A stretch of 64,000 nucleotides of DNA, from assembly GCA_029532415.1 (NCBI GenBank), contig JAQOTA010000034.1, positions 124,001 to 188,000 of the forward strand, in the 5' to 3' direction. Below the pieces are notes generated by a model, which searched no databases, had not been told where the DNA came from, and saw only the letters and a program-made list of their open reading frames with translations. This DNA is from Marasmius tenuissimus (lineage: Eukaryota > Basidiomycota > Agaricomycetes > Agaricales > Marasmiaceae). Numbering within the stretch: the first letter of the stretch is position 1; each line of letters opens with the position of its first letter. Below, piece after piece: positions 25,403-35,449 of the stretch. Both the position numbers and the translations under genes were made by a program.

Positions 25403-25676
25403 ATGAATCTCTTTCAACTTATTATCACCTTCATCTCGGTCGCCGCGTCAGTTTCGCTACTCGCTATGGGTCGTCCGATCATCGAGACTCGCTCACGTAC
25501 GTCAATAGGCCAACCTTTTAACTTGATGATTGTCCTAAGTCCTCGTTCAGCTGGCAAATGCCTCGAAAGACGAGACGTGAAGGACGAGCGAGGCCTCGAC
25601 TTGTGCTTCAGATCCAACGTAAGTTGTTCTGATTTGTAGTGAAACCAGTACTTAGCTTTGCCTCCAGGAAGCTTAA
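25403..25676 (+). CDS. Small secreted two-cysteine peptide 2 (56 aa)
   Basis: Three exons: 25403-25496, 25551-25618, 25668-25676, encoding 56 residues. The signal peptide is MNLFQLIITF plus SVAASVSLLA, then MGRPIIETRS. Exon 2 (68 nt, identical in length and phase to peptide 1) gives PGKCLERR, then a charged linker, then RGLDLCFRS. The last exon gives EA and stop. Residues shared with peptide 1 are PG-CL-RR and GLDLCFRS, while the linker between them varies (NESGKE versus DVKDER). Conserved ends around a variable middle suggest the middle is either the recognised part or only a spacer. The next gene, 187 bp on, is UstYa-like gene 2. Confidence 0.72.
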
Positions 25677-25862
25677 ACAGTTCCAGCTTCGTATTCTATG
25701 TTGTTTTTTTCTGGGCCCCCCAAAGTCACCGGTTCTTACTCTCCGTAGTGTTTGATTGTCGTTTATATGTATGAAAGGTTAGAATAACATAAATATCGCA
25801 TATGACAGAAGTAAAGGCCATCCCCGCTCCTGCTCCGTCTTGTACCTTGCGTCATCCATCTC

Positions 25863-26538
25863 ATGAAGCACCGTATGTCATTGAACTTGAAGGCACTCTC
25901 TTTGTTGTCCCTTGTGACCGTGGTTGCTATCGTTGTAGTAGCCGTGCTCCCAAGCGGCCTTGATAGGAGGCAAGTCCTCAAGAATACGGCCGACGTTTCT
26001 CCTCCGGGTGCAAGCGATCCCGACCGCATAACAGCGTACAGTAAGCCCACATTCCGTTTACACAGCTGCAGCCCTTCTTTATGTCCATGAACCAGTGTCG
26101 TCCAATCCTTCAGTCACCGAGCTGCCAACATGGCTTAGGGAGCCACTTCCACGGGTCTTCATGTCCCTCGAAAATTCAGTCCACTTTGGATTAGATTCAG
26201 ACATCGCCGTACAAGAATGGAATAACGGAACGCTTCCCCGACGCAGCACATTCCCGCTCCCCGTACTTTCGGAAGAGTCATTGTTGTTCACAACCTCGAT
26301 GTTCCATCAAGTCAGATGTCTGAACATCATCCGTTCCTCGATCAGTGCTTTTCGTTCAGATAGGACGAAGCCAAGGTCCCTGACCCAACATTGCATGAAC
26401 TACCTCAGACAGATGGTTCTATGCAGAAGCGACATGACACTCGAGAGCGGGAGGGACCCTGTAGGACCAAGGACAGTGGTGAGCGACATAACACATGTCT
26501 GCAGGGATTGGAGTGTGGTGTGGAGGGATCTGGCCTGA
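25863..26538 (+). CDS. UstYa-like (DUF3328) protein 2, 206 aa, altered motifs
   Basis: Two exons: 25863-26040 and 26096-26538. An N-terminal membrane anchor (ALSLLSLVTVVAIVVVAV) is followed by a linker and a DUF3328 domain with TSMFHQVRC, LTQHCMNYLRQMVLC and THVCRDW. In the usual motif HxxHC the first copy here reads HQVRC (second His is Arg) and the second reads LTQHC (first His is Leu). Two of the four metal-binding histidines are therefore replaced. Otherwise the frame is intact and splicing is clean. It may be a non-catalytic partner of UstYa-like protein 1, much as paired UstYa/UstYb proteins work together in dikaritin pathways, or a protein losing function. Confidence 0.82.
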
Positions 26539-28052
26539 TAGAGAAAAAGAGAACACAGGAGCTCCTGAAAAAGTTTGTAGAGGATAACTGGGCGAGAAGA
26601 TGACACTAGGACAGAGAGATCTCCTGTGCACAAGATACGGCTTTCTGTTCTATTTTCTTGACGTCGATAAAAGCTTCGAATGGTGCAAAACCCTCTGCAA
26701 GACACACTAAAATTTTCGTAGCACTGCTCATGATCATGTAGCTCGTTAATCATGCACCATTGTCCCTTCCGGGATCCCTTTGCTTGTTGTCGTCGCCTTT
26801 GCTCTTGAACTTGTGAGTTGGCCGATGGAGCTGGAGTTGAAGGGATGTTTGGTCGTCGGTAGCTTGGCAAACTTGAATTTGGATGGCGTATAAGTAGACC
26901 TGGGAGTCAGACTCCAGGTAAAAATAGTGCTTCCAGTTTGCAGAGACGGTTGCAAATATTATTGTCGAGTCAACGCGACGTTCAGAGCAAATTGTTTCAC
27001 CTGGCAGAACGCCGGGCCGGGCTACCGAGACCGGTCGCTCGACGCGGAGGCCCAGGCCCCGGTGGCCCACATTTTCCTTCCTTTGACCTTAACCACCACC
27101 TTGTTCTCGGTATGTCCTCAAATCCAGCCTATCGTCGCTATACCGTGGCTTCGCGAGTGGTGCGTCAAACGGCGCAAATAATGTGGCTTTCGCCCATTGC
27201 CAAATCCACTGGCACATCTTACGGCTCCTACTATTCGTGCTCTCTTGAGATGCAATGTCCCGGGAACCCGTGGCAAGAACATCGTAGGACTCATGATTGA
27301 TTTCGGTAAGGTCCACGCATGATGATTGATGTTGATAGTCATCTCACACCTACAGACCGTATTGTATTTCAGTATGGTCGGGGAAGAATTCATGTGTAAA
27401 GATTGTGGATCAGGGAAAAGATCGATTCCTGATGCGTCGTCGACATTCTCAATGGTCGTGTACGAACCCGCGCTCCTACCAACAGCTATCTCGCCGATTT
27501 CCGCCCGAATCACGGACTGGACATCAAAGAAATGGCATAGCGTGGACACCGGAGATCTCTACCCACTTCCCTTCATCGTGCGGGTCCTCTATTCCAAACG
27601 CAGTGACTTTTACCAGATTATTCAAGCAGATATTCTGTGAAATTGGAACATTAATACTACGTGGCCAAACAGGCACGGTGGTTGTCGTACTGGCTGGTGG
27701 GAGATGTGCAGGATACCAAGTGCGTCCCAATGATTTCATTCCCGCCTGATGCGTGAGTTTCATTATTCGATCAGTTCATGGAGCGCTGTCGAAACCGCAT
27801 GTCGATATATCTTTTCAATGGGTGGTTTTTTGGTACCTATCGGTGCCAGAACAGGTGGGCCAATGCCAATGTGAGAGACGAATTCTTCGATGTCTGCATG
27901 GCGTTGGAGATCCGCCCATCGTGGTGGGGTTTTATCTTTAGAGAGCAGGTGACAGAACAATTGGACATATCTGCGCGGTCTTTCATTTGATCGTCCGCTA
28001 TAGAAGGACCCTGAGCCGCGAAATCCAGCATTTGTTCTCAGCCGCTGCTCCT
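26539..28052. other. Intergenic, no confident gene
   Basis: Several ORFs of 60-140 codons on both strands, with no recognised domain. The minus-strand frame 27763-27524 and plus-strand frame 27326-27640 look somewhat protein-like, but I could not build a consistent gene. Confidence 0.35.
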
Positions 28053-29066
28053 ATGGTCTTTCTTTCTTCACTCGTCATTCTCGTGCTCTCCCTCAGAGCG
28101 GTCTTCGCAGCCATTGGTGAAACGGTACCTCTCTGTACCGAGGGTGCAATCCCTATCCCTTTCTCCGTCAACGATACGGTCTATAGGACATGGGTATCGC
28201 GACATGTTGACCCCAACCCGCTTGCTTTGTCTGCTCGACCCCTTGTGGTTCTTCATGGTGGTCCCGGACTCACACACGACTACATGCTTCCGCTTGCAGA
28301 CCTTTCAGCATCTCGCCCTGTGATCTTTTACGATCAGATTGGCTCTGGTCGTTCCAGCCACCCAGCCAACGATACTGCTTTCGACTGGGGACTGGACGTT
28401 TTCCTCCATGAGCTAGACAACGTCCTCCGCGTCCTGAACTTAGAAAACGACTTTGACTTATTGGGACACTCGTGGGGAGGCGTTGTAGCCGCGGAATACG
28501 CGGTGCAGCGAAATAATACAGGTCTAAATAGGCTCATTATTTCGGATTCTCTGCCGTCCGACCCTCTCTGGATTCAATCCCAGGTGGAACTGCTTTCCGC
28601 GTTCCCAGAAGAAGTTCAACTCGATATGGAGGCTGGTTATAGTGACCCAGTACGGTATCGCGCTGGGCTCACTGCCTTCTTCTCGGTTCATGGTTGCACT
28701 CTCGACCCATGGCCCAAACAACTCAACGATTCATTCGACTTTCTTTTTGCGGATCCTACACCCGATATCAAGATGTGAGTCTCCCAATAATTCACCGCCC
28801 TTACTTACCCCTTTGTAACACTGATTGTCTCGAACGTTAGGAGCACCGCACAAACCGGATGGTCCATCATCGACCGCCTTTACGAAATCACAGTTCCGAC
28901 ATTGATACTCAACGGTGCAGCCGATATCTCTCAGGACTATGTGAACCAGCCATTCTTGGATAATATCAGGAATGTCACCCACTTCAAGTTTAAAAATTCG
29001 AGTCATACACCTATGTGGGAGGAACGGGAGTTGTACATGGAAGTCGTTCGAAATTTCTTGGGATAG
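28053..29066 (+). CDS. Secreted alpha/beta hydrolase, proline iminopeptidase-like (S33), 315 aa
   Basis: Two exons: 28053-28774 and 28841-29066. The signal peptide is MVFLSSLVILVLSLRAVFA. It has the oxyanion-loop motif LHGGPG, diagnostic of proline iminopeptidases and related amidases, then YDQIGSGRS, the nucleophile elbow GHSWGG (Ser), a cap region with LDPWPKQ, the acid in NGAADIS and the catalytic His in NSSHTPMWEE. All triad residues are present and the length is normal. Family members remove N-terminal proline or other residues from peptides or hydrolyse amino-acid amides. Being secreted and placed at the end of the UstYa/peptide cluster, it could trim the peptide products (inference; both peptides have a proline beside the first cysteine). 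It may also be an independent nutrient peptidase. Confidence 0.85.
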
Positions 29067-29856
29067 GAGCTACTGTAGTGCGAGCTGTACATAGGCGTGG
29101 TTCGTATACATTGTCTTTGCATGCGAGTTGTTTTAATGCATTTCCCACCGGATGTTCATAGGAGCCCGAGCCACTGATTCGTCGAGCTGGCTCAAGCGAC
29201 TCCTCACATGGCCCAAGTACTTACCATATTAAGACTAAGCTGAATCTGCGTATTTCTGGCCTACATATAAGCTAGAACACCCGTAACACGTTGAACTTGA
29301 TGCAGTTTCACATCCAAATTCACTCAGTGTTGACGGTCAGGACGTTCATACCTTATTGAATACCATCACGGGACCTCCCTCTCCTTCCATCAACCTCAAT
29401 TTGAAGCGGATCGCGAAGAAGGTCGTTAAGAAAGCGAGTGCATCAATCTGATGCTATGATATCGGCCTTAATCACTTGGCCACAATCACCTGGGCCGATT
29501 GTGGCTCACTCGAGTACATACCGCTGAAAGATCGGTACCATGAATCTCACGATCGTCCCTGCTCGTTCCCAAACCTATCTCCCAGATGCTCTCAATCCCG
29601 CACCCCAATAACTCTCACAAAGGTGCCAGATGTCTTTGTGCGTGACGACCACCTGCGAGCTTCAGGTTACGCATCAGATCGTACGACCGTGATCCCTCTG
29701 ATGATTGATCCCTCCCTGGAAGCTCGGCCATCCGAGGAGTCATCATGTACGTGCGCTATCCAGTGGCGTATCAATCCTCTCGGCTTCTTCAAAAACCTCT
29801 GAATCAATAAGCGACCTCATTGATTCAGCGACTGGCCAAAAACCCTTCTTCGTGGC
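29067..29856. other. Intergenic, nothing certain
   Basis: Contains an open frame at about 29290-29450 ending in a Lys-rich segment (LKRIAKKVVKKAS) and stop, without a start codon. A 108-codon ORF lies at 29476. Neither has support. Confidence 0.35.
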
Positions 29857-31175
29857 ATGTCAGACAACGGGCCCCAAGACACAACTTCGAGCCCACCGTT
29901 TCCGGGCCCCGAAACTGGGTATTATGGCCCTCAAGAGCCCTACGAGCTCGTATTGATAGAGAATGCCGACTTTGCTGGAAATCTCGTGGGAGGCATCTGC
30001 TACGGTAATGTCAATCATTGACAGACTGTTTTGTAGAAAGGACCGACCGACTTACATTTCTCTTCCTGTAGGCATCATCGTCGTTCTCGTCTTCCAATGC
30101 GCCGCCGCCGTTCTCAGCTCTTCGAATAAGAATATGAGGATACCAATGCTCGTCTATGTTGCATTTATGTTCGCCCTTGGCACCATCTTCACTGCGTTGA
30201 ACTTGAACGGGCTGCAAGATCGATATATTCAGTTTCGCAACTTTCCTGAAGGGGGGCCTCTTGGATATGGCCTGTCCCAGTTTTCGTCCTGGCGCAGCAT
30301 ATTGGCTAACACGGTCTATATCGTGAGTAACTGGCTCGCGGACGGACTCTTGGTGAGTATTACTTGTGGCGTGTCGGAAATGATTGTCTAACGGTGAGAG
30401 CGTTCTTCCAGATCTATCGTTGCTTTGTTATCTGGAACCGGCGGAAGGCGATCCTCGTATTTCCGATGATCATGTTCGGTGGCTCTATATGTAAGTATCT
30501 TTCGTTCCCTACCTTTCACTGAGCTAACTCTTTCATTCGACAAAGCCATGGGAGTGATCACCTTGTACAAATCGTCGAGTCCCGGGTCCAACCTGTGGTC
30601 GGAGATCACGGTGGACTTTGCCCTCCCGTATTTCACCATCTCGGTGGCCCTCAACGTCCTTTTGACCCTCATCATCTGCTTCCGTCTCCTTTGGCACAGT
30701 CGCCTGTACAACCTCGCAGCCTCCCCTTCGAAGGGATCGTACAGACGGATTGTGGCCATGCTTGTCGAAAGCTGCACGCTTTATGCTCTTTTCTCTGTCC
30801 TGTTTATTGGCACGTATGCATCGGGAAACTATATGTCGAATTTCTTCTTGCCGGTCTTGTCTCAAGTTCAGGTACGTGTGTAGGTGCTCGTTGTTCCGCC
30901 ATTGATCTGAAGGTCCAACGCAGATTATATCGCCTTTCCTGATAATAATGCGTGTTGCTCATCGACGATCCGTAACAGACAATGTTCAAGGAAGTAGTGG
31001 GACATATAGAGGAGGAGGAAGTAGTGGTTTCCAGACGACATTGCAGGCGGCATCTCGCACTACGAATCCAACTCCGACCACCACTCAAATTGCCATGGTC
31101 GATATGGTAAATGGTGACTTTGGGAAGTTTGATAGAAAGAAGGTCGTGACGGATGATACTATGAGCCATGTTTAG
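29857..31175 (+). CDS. Seven-transmembrane basidiomycete protein
   Basis: Five exons: 29857-30004, 30072-30352, 30412-30490, 30546-30871, 30924-31175. All phases are consistent. A short N-terminal segment begins MSDNGPQDTT. Seven hydrophobic helices follow; among them IIVVLVFQCAAAVL, MLVYVAFMFALGTIF, ANTVYIVSNWLADGLL, AILVFPMIMFGG, ISVALNVLLTLIICFRLL, LYALFSVLFIGTY and ISPFLIIMR. After the last helix comes a Ser/Thr/Gly-rich cytoplasmic tail. The WLADGLLIYRCFVIWNRR motif is common in a large family of GPCR-like 7TM proteins of Agaricomycetes with no known ligand. It is a different family from the DUF6534 protein at 15.3-16.9 kb. Confidence 0.8.
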
Positions 31176-32554
31176 TGGCGAGCAAGTCGATACCTTTCGA
31201 ACTCCATCGCCCCAGACCCGTGCCCGTAGTGTTTGCCATTTGACTATCGATCTCCTTTGAGTTATCATTGGTCCCTATACTATATTCGAACTGGCTGCTC
31301 TCCTTGGGTGTCATGGATACATTTGTCCTCGTCCAGCAGCAGCGCCTAAGATTTGGATCGAGTGTTGAGATTCGGGATACGACCGAGGTTTTCTCTTCTA
31401 AAGTCCAGGTGTCTGTATAGCTGCTTTTCCCAAGCTTTTCCGGCTTAAGAATTGACGATAGATGAGAGAGGTAAGATTGATCATAGCTTTAGTTGACACT
31501 TCAAGTCCTTTTTGAGAAGACCGGGTTAGTCTGAGCGAGATAATGAGCGGTGGTCCGAAGGCATTGCCAGATGAACGTGGAAAACAAGAGGGGTACTTTG
31601 AGCGCCCGCCGAGGGTCTGACATGTGAATATTGAATAAGCGCGGCCATGAGCATTCACACGGCTCTCCTCCCTGGGGCCTGAACCCATGTCCATCCAATG
31701 CCATCTGACCCTTGGCGGTAAGATCTGCGAAACGACGTCTGCGAGTCCGCTGGCACGAGAACGGCATGCTAGCAGTTGATGGTTCACTCTGCAGGTAAGC
31801 TTTATCCACAGCCATTCCATAATTCGTCGTGATCTCATTGAGTATTGCAGGTTCCTGAATATGGTTGTAGGCGGTCTTCGTGTCCGTAGAAAGAAAGCTG
31901 CTGGGATTGAAGTCTGAAACATGGGAGGTTATGAGGGATGTCAGCAGTGAAAGAGTTGAGGCTCGTACGTTTGACAAAGCTCTCATTGCTCTTCTCTGAC
32001 TCCAACACCCAACAGACGACTCTCCGTCCATCATCAGTCCCATTGTAATCGACTTTTTACGCGTCAATCATGCCCTCCATACACTTCACAATACTCATCG
32101 TAGAAGATCAATGAATACGTGGCAAAACATCACCTTCGAGGGCGAACGTCGCGTATGATCCTAGCTCTGTCGAGGACAGCCATACAAATCAGAACAGACA
32201 TCATACCTCGCCTCAGTCCACTCAAAACACGTCCTTGCCTTGGAATCTTGAAGACTCGAACCACGTCGAGCCTGTGAGTATGCAATCGAGCGCATTTCAA
32301 AATGAAAATGCTGACGATCGTTGTGACAGACAGCGTCGCCATGTGACACCACCAAGGCTGAGCTCCTCCTCGACGTTGGCAGTGGCTCCAGGCGGGTTGG
32401 GGCAGACTTGAAAGAAAAGGTGCGTCGTACTCTGCTTCTGGCACATAGGCGTTTCATCTTATTCCCCTCATGAAGCAGCCTAAACACCCCGACTAAACAC
32501 CTCCGCAAACTCTGAATAATCAAAACCACGCTAACATGGTCGAAAATTTCACGG
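31176..32554. other. Intergenic with unassigned minus-strand ORFs
   Basis: Two overlapping minus-strand ORFs (31398-31922 and 31501-32067, up to 188 codons) are the only long frames. The second looks moderately protein-like, but I recognise no family and find no supporting introns. Confidence 0.3.
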
Positions 32555-32627
32555 AAACACACCAGAGTATGTAGAATCGCTCTACTACGCTGTTGCCGAA
32601 GAATGCTGTGGAGATTTTGAAGTCGGT

Positions 32628-34725
32628 ATGGAACCTGAGGAGTTTCTAGAGAGAGATATGCCATGGGGCCCATCGATAGACGAAGATTACAAGAACACGG
32701 CGCTACCCGAAGAGCTGGTCACTCTACTGATGAAGGCTTCCTTGGCTGGGGACGAACGGCAAAGGTATGAGCTCTTTGTGCGTCCATTACTTCCCAATAC
32801 GGCCTTGTATTCCCTCGTCCTAACCTTTCTGTTAAGGTCGACTCCTTCGATCGATGGTCCCCAAAATGCCCCACAGGATTCCAAAAGCACGTTTTCAGGA
32901 TTTGCGGAAACCAAGTGGACCCATTCTGCGACAATCTCAAAGTTGATGTCGCTACTTTTGGCGAAGATCCCGGCAACACCGACTTCGGTCTAATGGAAAC
33001 GCAAGCCGTGTTCAGGTTGAAGGACGACGACGACCCGTTTTGCGACCCGAAGCTCGGAGAGAAACACACAGATAGGAAGTTTGGAGTGGACATCGATACA
33101 GACGTACGAAGGGAGGTTCTCGGGCAAATCACGACCTATGCCGGTGCCTCGTTGTCCATGAATTTCCGAACCCATCTCTTCACCGTCCTCATTGTCGGTA
33201 GTCACGCTCGCCTCGTACGCTGGGATCGAGGCGGTGCCATCGTCACTCACACCTTCGAATACGCCCACCCTCGCTCGCCTCTCACAGAGTTTTATCTACG
33301 CTACTGGCAACTCTCTCGCCAGCAACAAGGCTTCGAAGCTAACGTTGTTAAATTGGACGAATCTGACAAGGATGTTCAGGCGGCACTCGGACAGTTCAAC
33401 CGATACGATAGAGACTACTGGTATGGGCTCTCGGACCAGCAGCGTGTAGACATTAAGCCACCCCGACGGTGGTTCAAGGTGGCTGCAGGAGGCATGAGCT
33501 TCATCGTCCCCGAACCTCTATACTGCCGGCGCTTCTCCATACCCTTCCACCGCGCCTCTCGACACTCCTCGGCTTACTGCCTCGATACCGAATCCTTGTG
33601 CTTCCTCAAGGATTACTGGAGGGAGATCTCTGCAGGTTCTCTGTCGGAGTCAGATGTGTATGATGTCCTGAAGGAGAGGCGGATCCCCAACGTTGCAGAG
33701 AAGCTTGTCGGCGCGGACATTCCTGATACCGAAACAGTTGCCGGACCTCGGAAGCTAGTTCTTCATCGTCTTGCTTTGAAGACGCTTGCTCGTAGTTTGA
33801 CGACGTTCAAGTGGGGCAAGGTGCTCGTTTCTTGTGTTGGGGAGGTTTTTGAGAGTACGTCCCTACTACCTCCTTTGACCTTCCGAGGGTGCCTGCTAAT
33901 TCCAATGTGTAGCCATCTTGAGAGCCTGGGAAGCGGGTATTCTGCATCGCGATGTCAGCGCCCGTAATATCATGATCGTCGACCGAGATGGCGGAAGCCA
34001 TGGCATCCTTGTGGATTGGGAGTTGAGCGTTGTTCTGGAACCCGAACGGATGCACAAACCGCTACGTTCAGGAAAGACGGTTCGTGTTCCATCTTGATCC
34101 AAGCCCTATACTATACTCACGTCGAGAAAAGGGTACTCATCAGTTCATGTCCGCGAATCTTCTTGAACAACCCACCGGACATCCTGTCCTCCACAGTCAC
34201 CTCGACGACCTCGAGTCCGTCTACTGGTCCCTCGTCTTCACTGCACTCCATCACATCAAAATCACCCCCTCGAACGCCCGAGACCCATACGTTGATCCCG
34301 TAGGCCTATGGAATCAAGTCGAAAGCTTGTTCAACGTGAAATTCTCCGGTTTTAACAAGAGGGTCACTCTCATGGGTTGGGCGGCAAATCCCAGCCTTGG
34401 CCCTCAATTCGTTCTGAAAGGGATGCAGGACCTTCTTGGGTCTCTAGCTCGCATTCTCTATGGTCGGTATGCCCCGCAGCCTTACATGGCGTCCGGGCTT
34501 GAAGATCCCGAAAGGCTGCGTTCGTTGTTCGATGATGTAGTGCAGGCCATGTTTCCGTACACCTGGGATGGACATGGAAAGATGATCGCGGCTGAGGATG
34601 AGGGTGGGGTGTCATCGGCTGATTACGTCGTAAACGAGATGCGGCCTGGTCAATGGGGGCAGCAGAGGAAGGTGCAATCGTTCCGGGATAGCCGTATCGA
34701 TGTGCTTAAAGGGCGAAACCTGTAG
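32628..34725 (+). CDS. Fungal-type protein kinase (FunK1 family), about 642 aa from the first in-frame Met
   Basis: Exons 32628-32777, 32837-33854, 33913-34079, 34132-34725. The frame is open and coding-like upstream to about 32555 (PEYVESLYYAVAEECC) without an ATG, so a further 5' exon is likely and the true start is unknown. Kinase hallmarks are the catalytic loop ILHRDVSARNIMI, the metal-binding segment LVDWELS (DWE in place of DFG) and the FunK1-specific GTHQFMSANLLE, followed by LDDLESVYWSLVF. The N-terminal half carries the family's DPFCDP region and ITTYAGASLSMNFRTHLF. FunK1 kinases are greatly expanded in Agaricomycetes with multicellular fruit bodies; targets are unknown. The gene appears intact. 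Confidence 0.88.
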
Positions 34726-35449
34726 TGGAATATAGAGGAGAGTGAGGAGGGGTGGGATTTAGAGGACTCTTGGGAGCATGATGGTTTTAACGAGTCCAAG
34801 TGGGAAGAGGCATTTCCAGGATAGAGAATTGCAGCGGCTACGGCGTCTGTGATAACTCTTGTTGTGTTTATAGCCAGTGCACCATCAACTCTGGGACTTT
34901 AACCTATCGTCACGCTTTCACTTGTACTTACAAGTTGGGGGCAGAAGGTACTCTTCGTATCATAACTCGTAAACAAGAAAAATTTCTGCTGCCGAAGAAG
35001 ATTTCGAAGTCTCAAGCGCCCGTTCAATCTTGACCTCGTGCTTCACCCGTGGGGTAAAGGTCGACCTTCTCGCCAACGGCGGTCCGCTAAGCATCCAACT
35101 ACTGCTCTATCTCTAGTGCTTTCTCTCAAGCCACTCTCGTTTAACTATGAGGCATTGATCAACAATCTACTCACCCCTGGCATTGAGCGGCGCCAATCTT
35201 TGGTTGCGCTCTCACGACGGCTGGTGAGAAATCTGTCAAGAACTTATACAGCGAGCACTGCCCATCGCACCACCACCACAACCGCCAGTGCGACTACCAG
35301 CACACCCTACCTTATCCACCATCACAAAACATCGAGCAGTGCCTCTCTCGTCCTCTTTTCTTCACCATCGTTACCTTGCTCGCTGTCTGTACGATAACTG
35401 GGCGTCCTGACGCAGTACCCTTGGCGCTCTAGAAGGGAGGAATTGGAGG
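34726..35449. other. Intergenic, NLR3 upstream region
   Basis: Contains a CA/AC-rich repeat near 35260-35340 and the NLR3 promoter. No other gene is supported. Confidence 0.4.

Noticed and set aside
31398..32067. Two overlapping minus-strand ORFs of 174 and 188 codons
   Set aside because: They are in different frames over the same DNA, with no domain and no splice signals that join them into a gene.
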